Shown here: piece after piece, positions 62,601-64,000 of the stretch
How the letters are laid out: each line of letters starts with the position of its first letter
Numbering within the stretch: the first letter of the stretch is position 1
NCBI GenBank assembly: GCA_964397655.1
Contig: CAYNKA010000006.1
Span: 173,100-237,099 of the forward strand
Source: CAYNKA01 sp964397655
Lineage (GTDB): Bacteria; Spirochaetota; Spirochaetia; DTKZ01
Reading direction: 5' to 3'
DNA length: 64,000 nucleotides
The notes under the pieces: generated by a model
What the model was told of the DNA's origin: nothing
The model's database searches: none
The model's input: the letters and a program-made list of their open reading frames with translations, nothing else
Program-made: the position numbers and the translations under genes

Positions 62601-64000
62601 ATCTTAGTTTCAATCCACGCGCCCGCGCGGGGCGCGACGGTGCCCGATTGCAAGGTAGGACGTTCCCGATCCAAGTTTCAATCCACGCGCCCGCGCGGGG
62701 CGCGACGTTCGCCCGGTTCGATGTAAGCATACGCTTCAAAGTTTCAATCCACGCGCCCGCGCGGGGCGCGACCCGTATGAAGGATTTGCCTTCAACCACG
62801 AAAGGGTTTCAATCCACGCGCCCGCGCGGGGCGCGACTCGGCGGGCAGATGCCCCCGGCTCCGCTTCCGGTCGTTTCAATCCACGCGCCCGCGCGGGGCG
62901 CGACCCGATAGGATGGTCGCGGATTCCCAGCTCGGGTCGTTTCAATCCACGCGCCCGCGCGGGGCGCGACGATCGGGAACATCTTACCTTGCAATCGGGC
63001 ACCGAGTTTCAATCCACGCGCCCGCGCGGGGCGCGACAGATTGTCCACATATTTCGAGTTCGTCTCGTCTTTAGTTTCAATCCACGCGCCCGCGCGGGGC
63101 GCGACCCGAAGCTCTCGTTATTCTCGCCGATGCCGTATGCGTTTCAATCCACGCGCCCGCGCGGGGCGCGACGTTTTCACCGACGCATTAGGGCGTCCCG
63201 AGATAAAGTTTCAATCCACGCGCCCGCGCGGGGCGCGACAGCTCGTCCGTTATCGGGTCTCTATGATCGATAAGTTTCAATCCACGCGCCCGCGCGGGGC
63301 GCGACATCCGATGCGATGGCTTGTCTATGAGTACAAGGCACGTTTCAATCCACGCGCCCGCGCGGGGCGCGACCCGCAACTTTTGGGCCGGTGCTCGATG
63401 GATCGGGTTTCAATCCACGCGCCCGCGCGGGGCGCGACAGAAGCCGCCGCCGTATCAGTATCGCAGATGATCGTTTCAATCCACGCGCCCGCGCGGGGCG
63501 CGACTCGCTATTTCGCCAAAGGAACGCATGGTATTTCGGGTTTCAATCCACGCGCCCGCGCGGGGCGCGACGACGAGGTAAAGAGTGAGAGAGGGTAGAT
63601 TGGCAAGTTTCAATCCACGCGCCCGCGCGGGGCGCGACACGTTCGCCCGGTTCGATGTAAGCATACGCTTCAAAGTTTCAATCCACGCGCCCGCGCGGGG
63701 CGCGACTCGCCGCCGCCTCAACCGCAGCCTTGGCGTAGGCGGTTTCAATCCACGCGCCCGCGCGGGGCGCGACGCGGAGGGTGCTCATGCCTTTCCCGCC
63801 TCCTTTGCGTTTCAATCCACGCGCCCGCGCGGGGCGCGACCCTGACGGCCTCGCTCATCCTTGACGACGGTTGCGTTTCAATCCACGCGCCCGCGCGGGG
63901 CGCGACTTGCCAGGGATGATGCACCGCTGGACGAGGACCGGCTGTTTCAATCCACGCGCCCGCGCGGGGCGCGACGCTTACATTCATAACATATTCAAGG
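56586..64000 (-). CRISPR. Very long subtype I-C-type CRISPR array, continuing past the window
   Basis: One degenerate repeat (56586-56617) and 110 copies of a 32-bp repeat (first 56651-56682, last 63944-63975) at 65-70-base intervals, giving spacers of about 33-38 bases. On the minus strand the repeat starts GTCGCGCCCC and ends GTGGATTGAAAC, with a 7-bp stem (CGCGCCC/GGGCGCG), the form processed by Cas5d in subtype I-C. Transcription is therefore leftwards, and the left end is the old, leader-distal end, matching its degenerate repeat. A partial spacer (63976-64000) reaches the edge. No cas gene is in the window. Confidence 0.97.

Noticed and set aside
56653..63987. Many open frames across the array encoding FNPRARAGRD, VSIHAPARGAT or FQSTRPRGAR repeats, one of them 463 codons long, and their antisense counterparts
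   Set aside because: They are translations of the CRISPR repeat in its three frames on each strand; frames stay open only because the repeat has no stop and spacers are short. Not proteins.

Overview
The window is GC-rich bacterial DNA with tightly packed genes, many ATGA-type start/stop overlaps and good Shine-Dalgarno sites. The organism is probably a spirochaete. The best clue is the mature N-terminus of four of the five TRAP solute-binding proteins, where the signal peptide is followed by GG-rich starts such as AGGKSE, AGGGGEKK, AGGSKEAA and SGGSSEAG, a style common in Treponema/Spirochaeta relatives. This is inference; there is no rRNA or tRNA in the window to confirm it.

Layout. (1) 1-11.4 kb is mostly housekeeping: a J-domain protein, an Lrp regulator with alanine dehydrogenase, an orphan beta-class DNA methyltransferase, HflX, an RluA-type pseudouridine synthase, argininosuccinate synthase, an alpha/beta hydrolase broken by one in-frame TGA, a small HTH protein under a phased-repeat promoter, a pyrimidine-dimer glycosylase-like protein, a stand-alone AICAR transformylase and a beta-propeller lipoprotein. 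(2) 11.4-54.7 kb is a catabolic region with five complete TRAP transporters (P, Q and M subunits): TRAP1 at 13.4-16.3 kb with a membrane-anchored AraC regulator; TRAP2 at 21.2-24.1 kb with a divergent CoA-transferase, enoyl-CoA hydratase and GntR/LacI-hybrid operon and a downstream isomerase, epimerase and dehydrogenase set; TRAP3 at 28.2-31.7 kb with an unusual transaldolase-like protein between P and Q, followed by acylating aldehyde dehydrogenase, SucC/SucD-like ligase, LarA-like racemase and a GntR regulator; TRAP4 at 41.9-44.7 kb with a LacI regulator and two divergent UroD/MtaA-like proteins; TRAP5 at 51.8-54.7 kb with a FadR-like regulator and deoxyribose-phosphate aldolase. A malic enzyme, alcohol dehydrogenase, SDR and nitrilase lie among them. 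(3) 55.4-56.6 kb is a gene-poor junction with small or broken frames, a 100-N assembly gap and a duplicated block. (4) 56.6 kb to the right edge is one CRISPR array with 110 canonical 32-bp repeats plus a degenerate terminal repeat; it continues past the window.

How it fits together. The TRAP regions look like separate import-and-catabolism modules, each with its own regulator and in several cases visible palindromic operators overlapping strong sigma-70-type promoters. In the third module the gene order predicts conversion of a sugar-like substrate to an aldehyde, then to an acyl-CoA, then to a free acid with NTP formation, and then racemisation or epimerisation of that acid.

The CRISPR repeat is of the subtype I-C kind. 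Its sequence, the degenerate left end and the fixed edges of repeated spacers all indicate that crRNA is made from the minus strand, so the leader and any cas genes should lie to the right of base 64000. Several spacers recur as shifted, mutated or opposite-strand versions of one another, which suggests repeated acquisition from the same evolving invaders.
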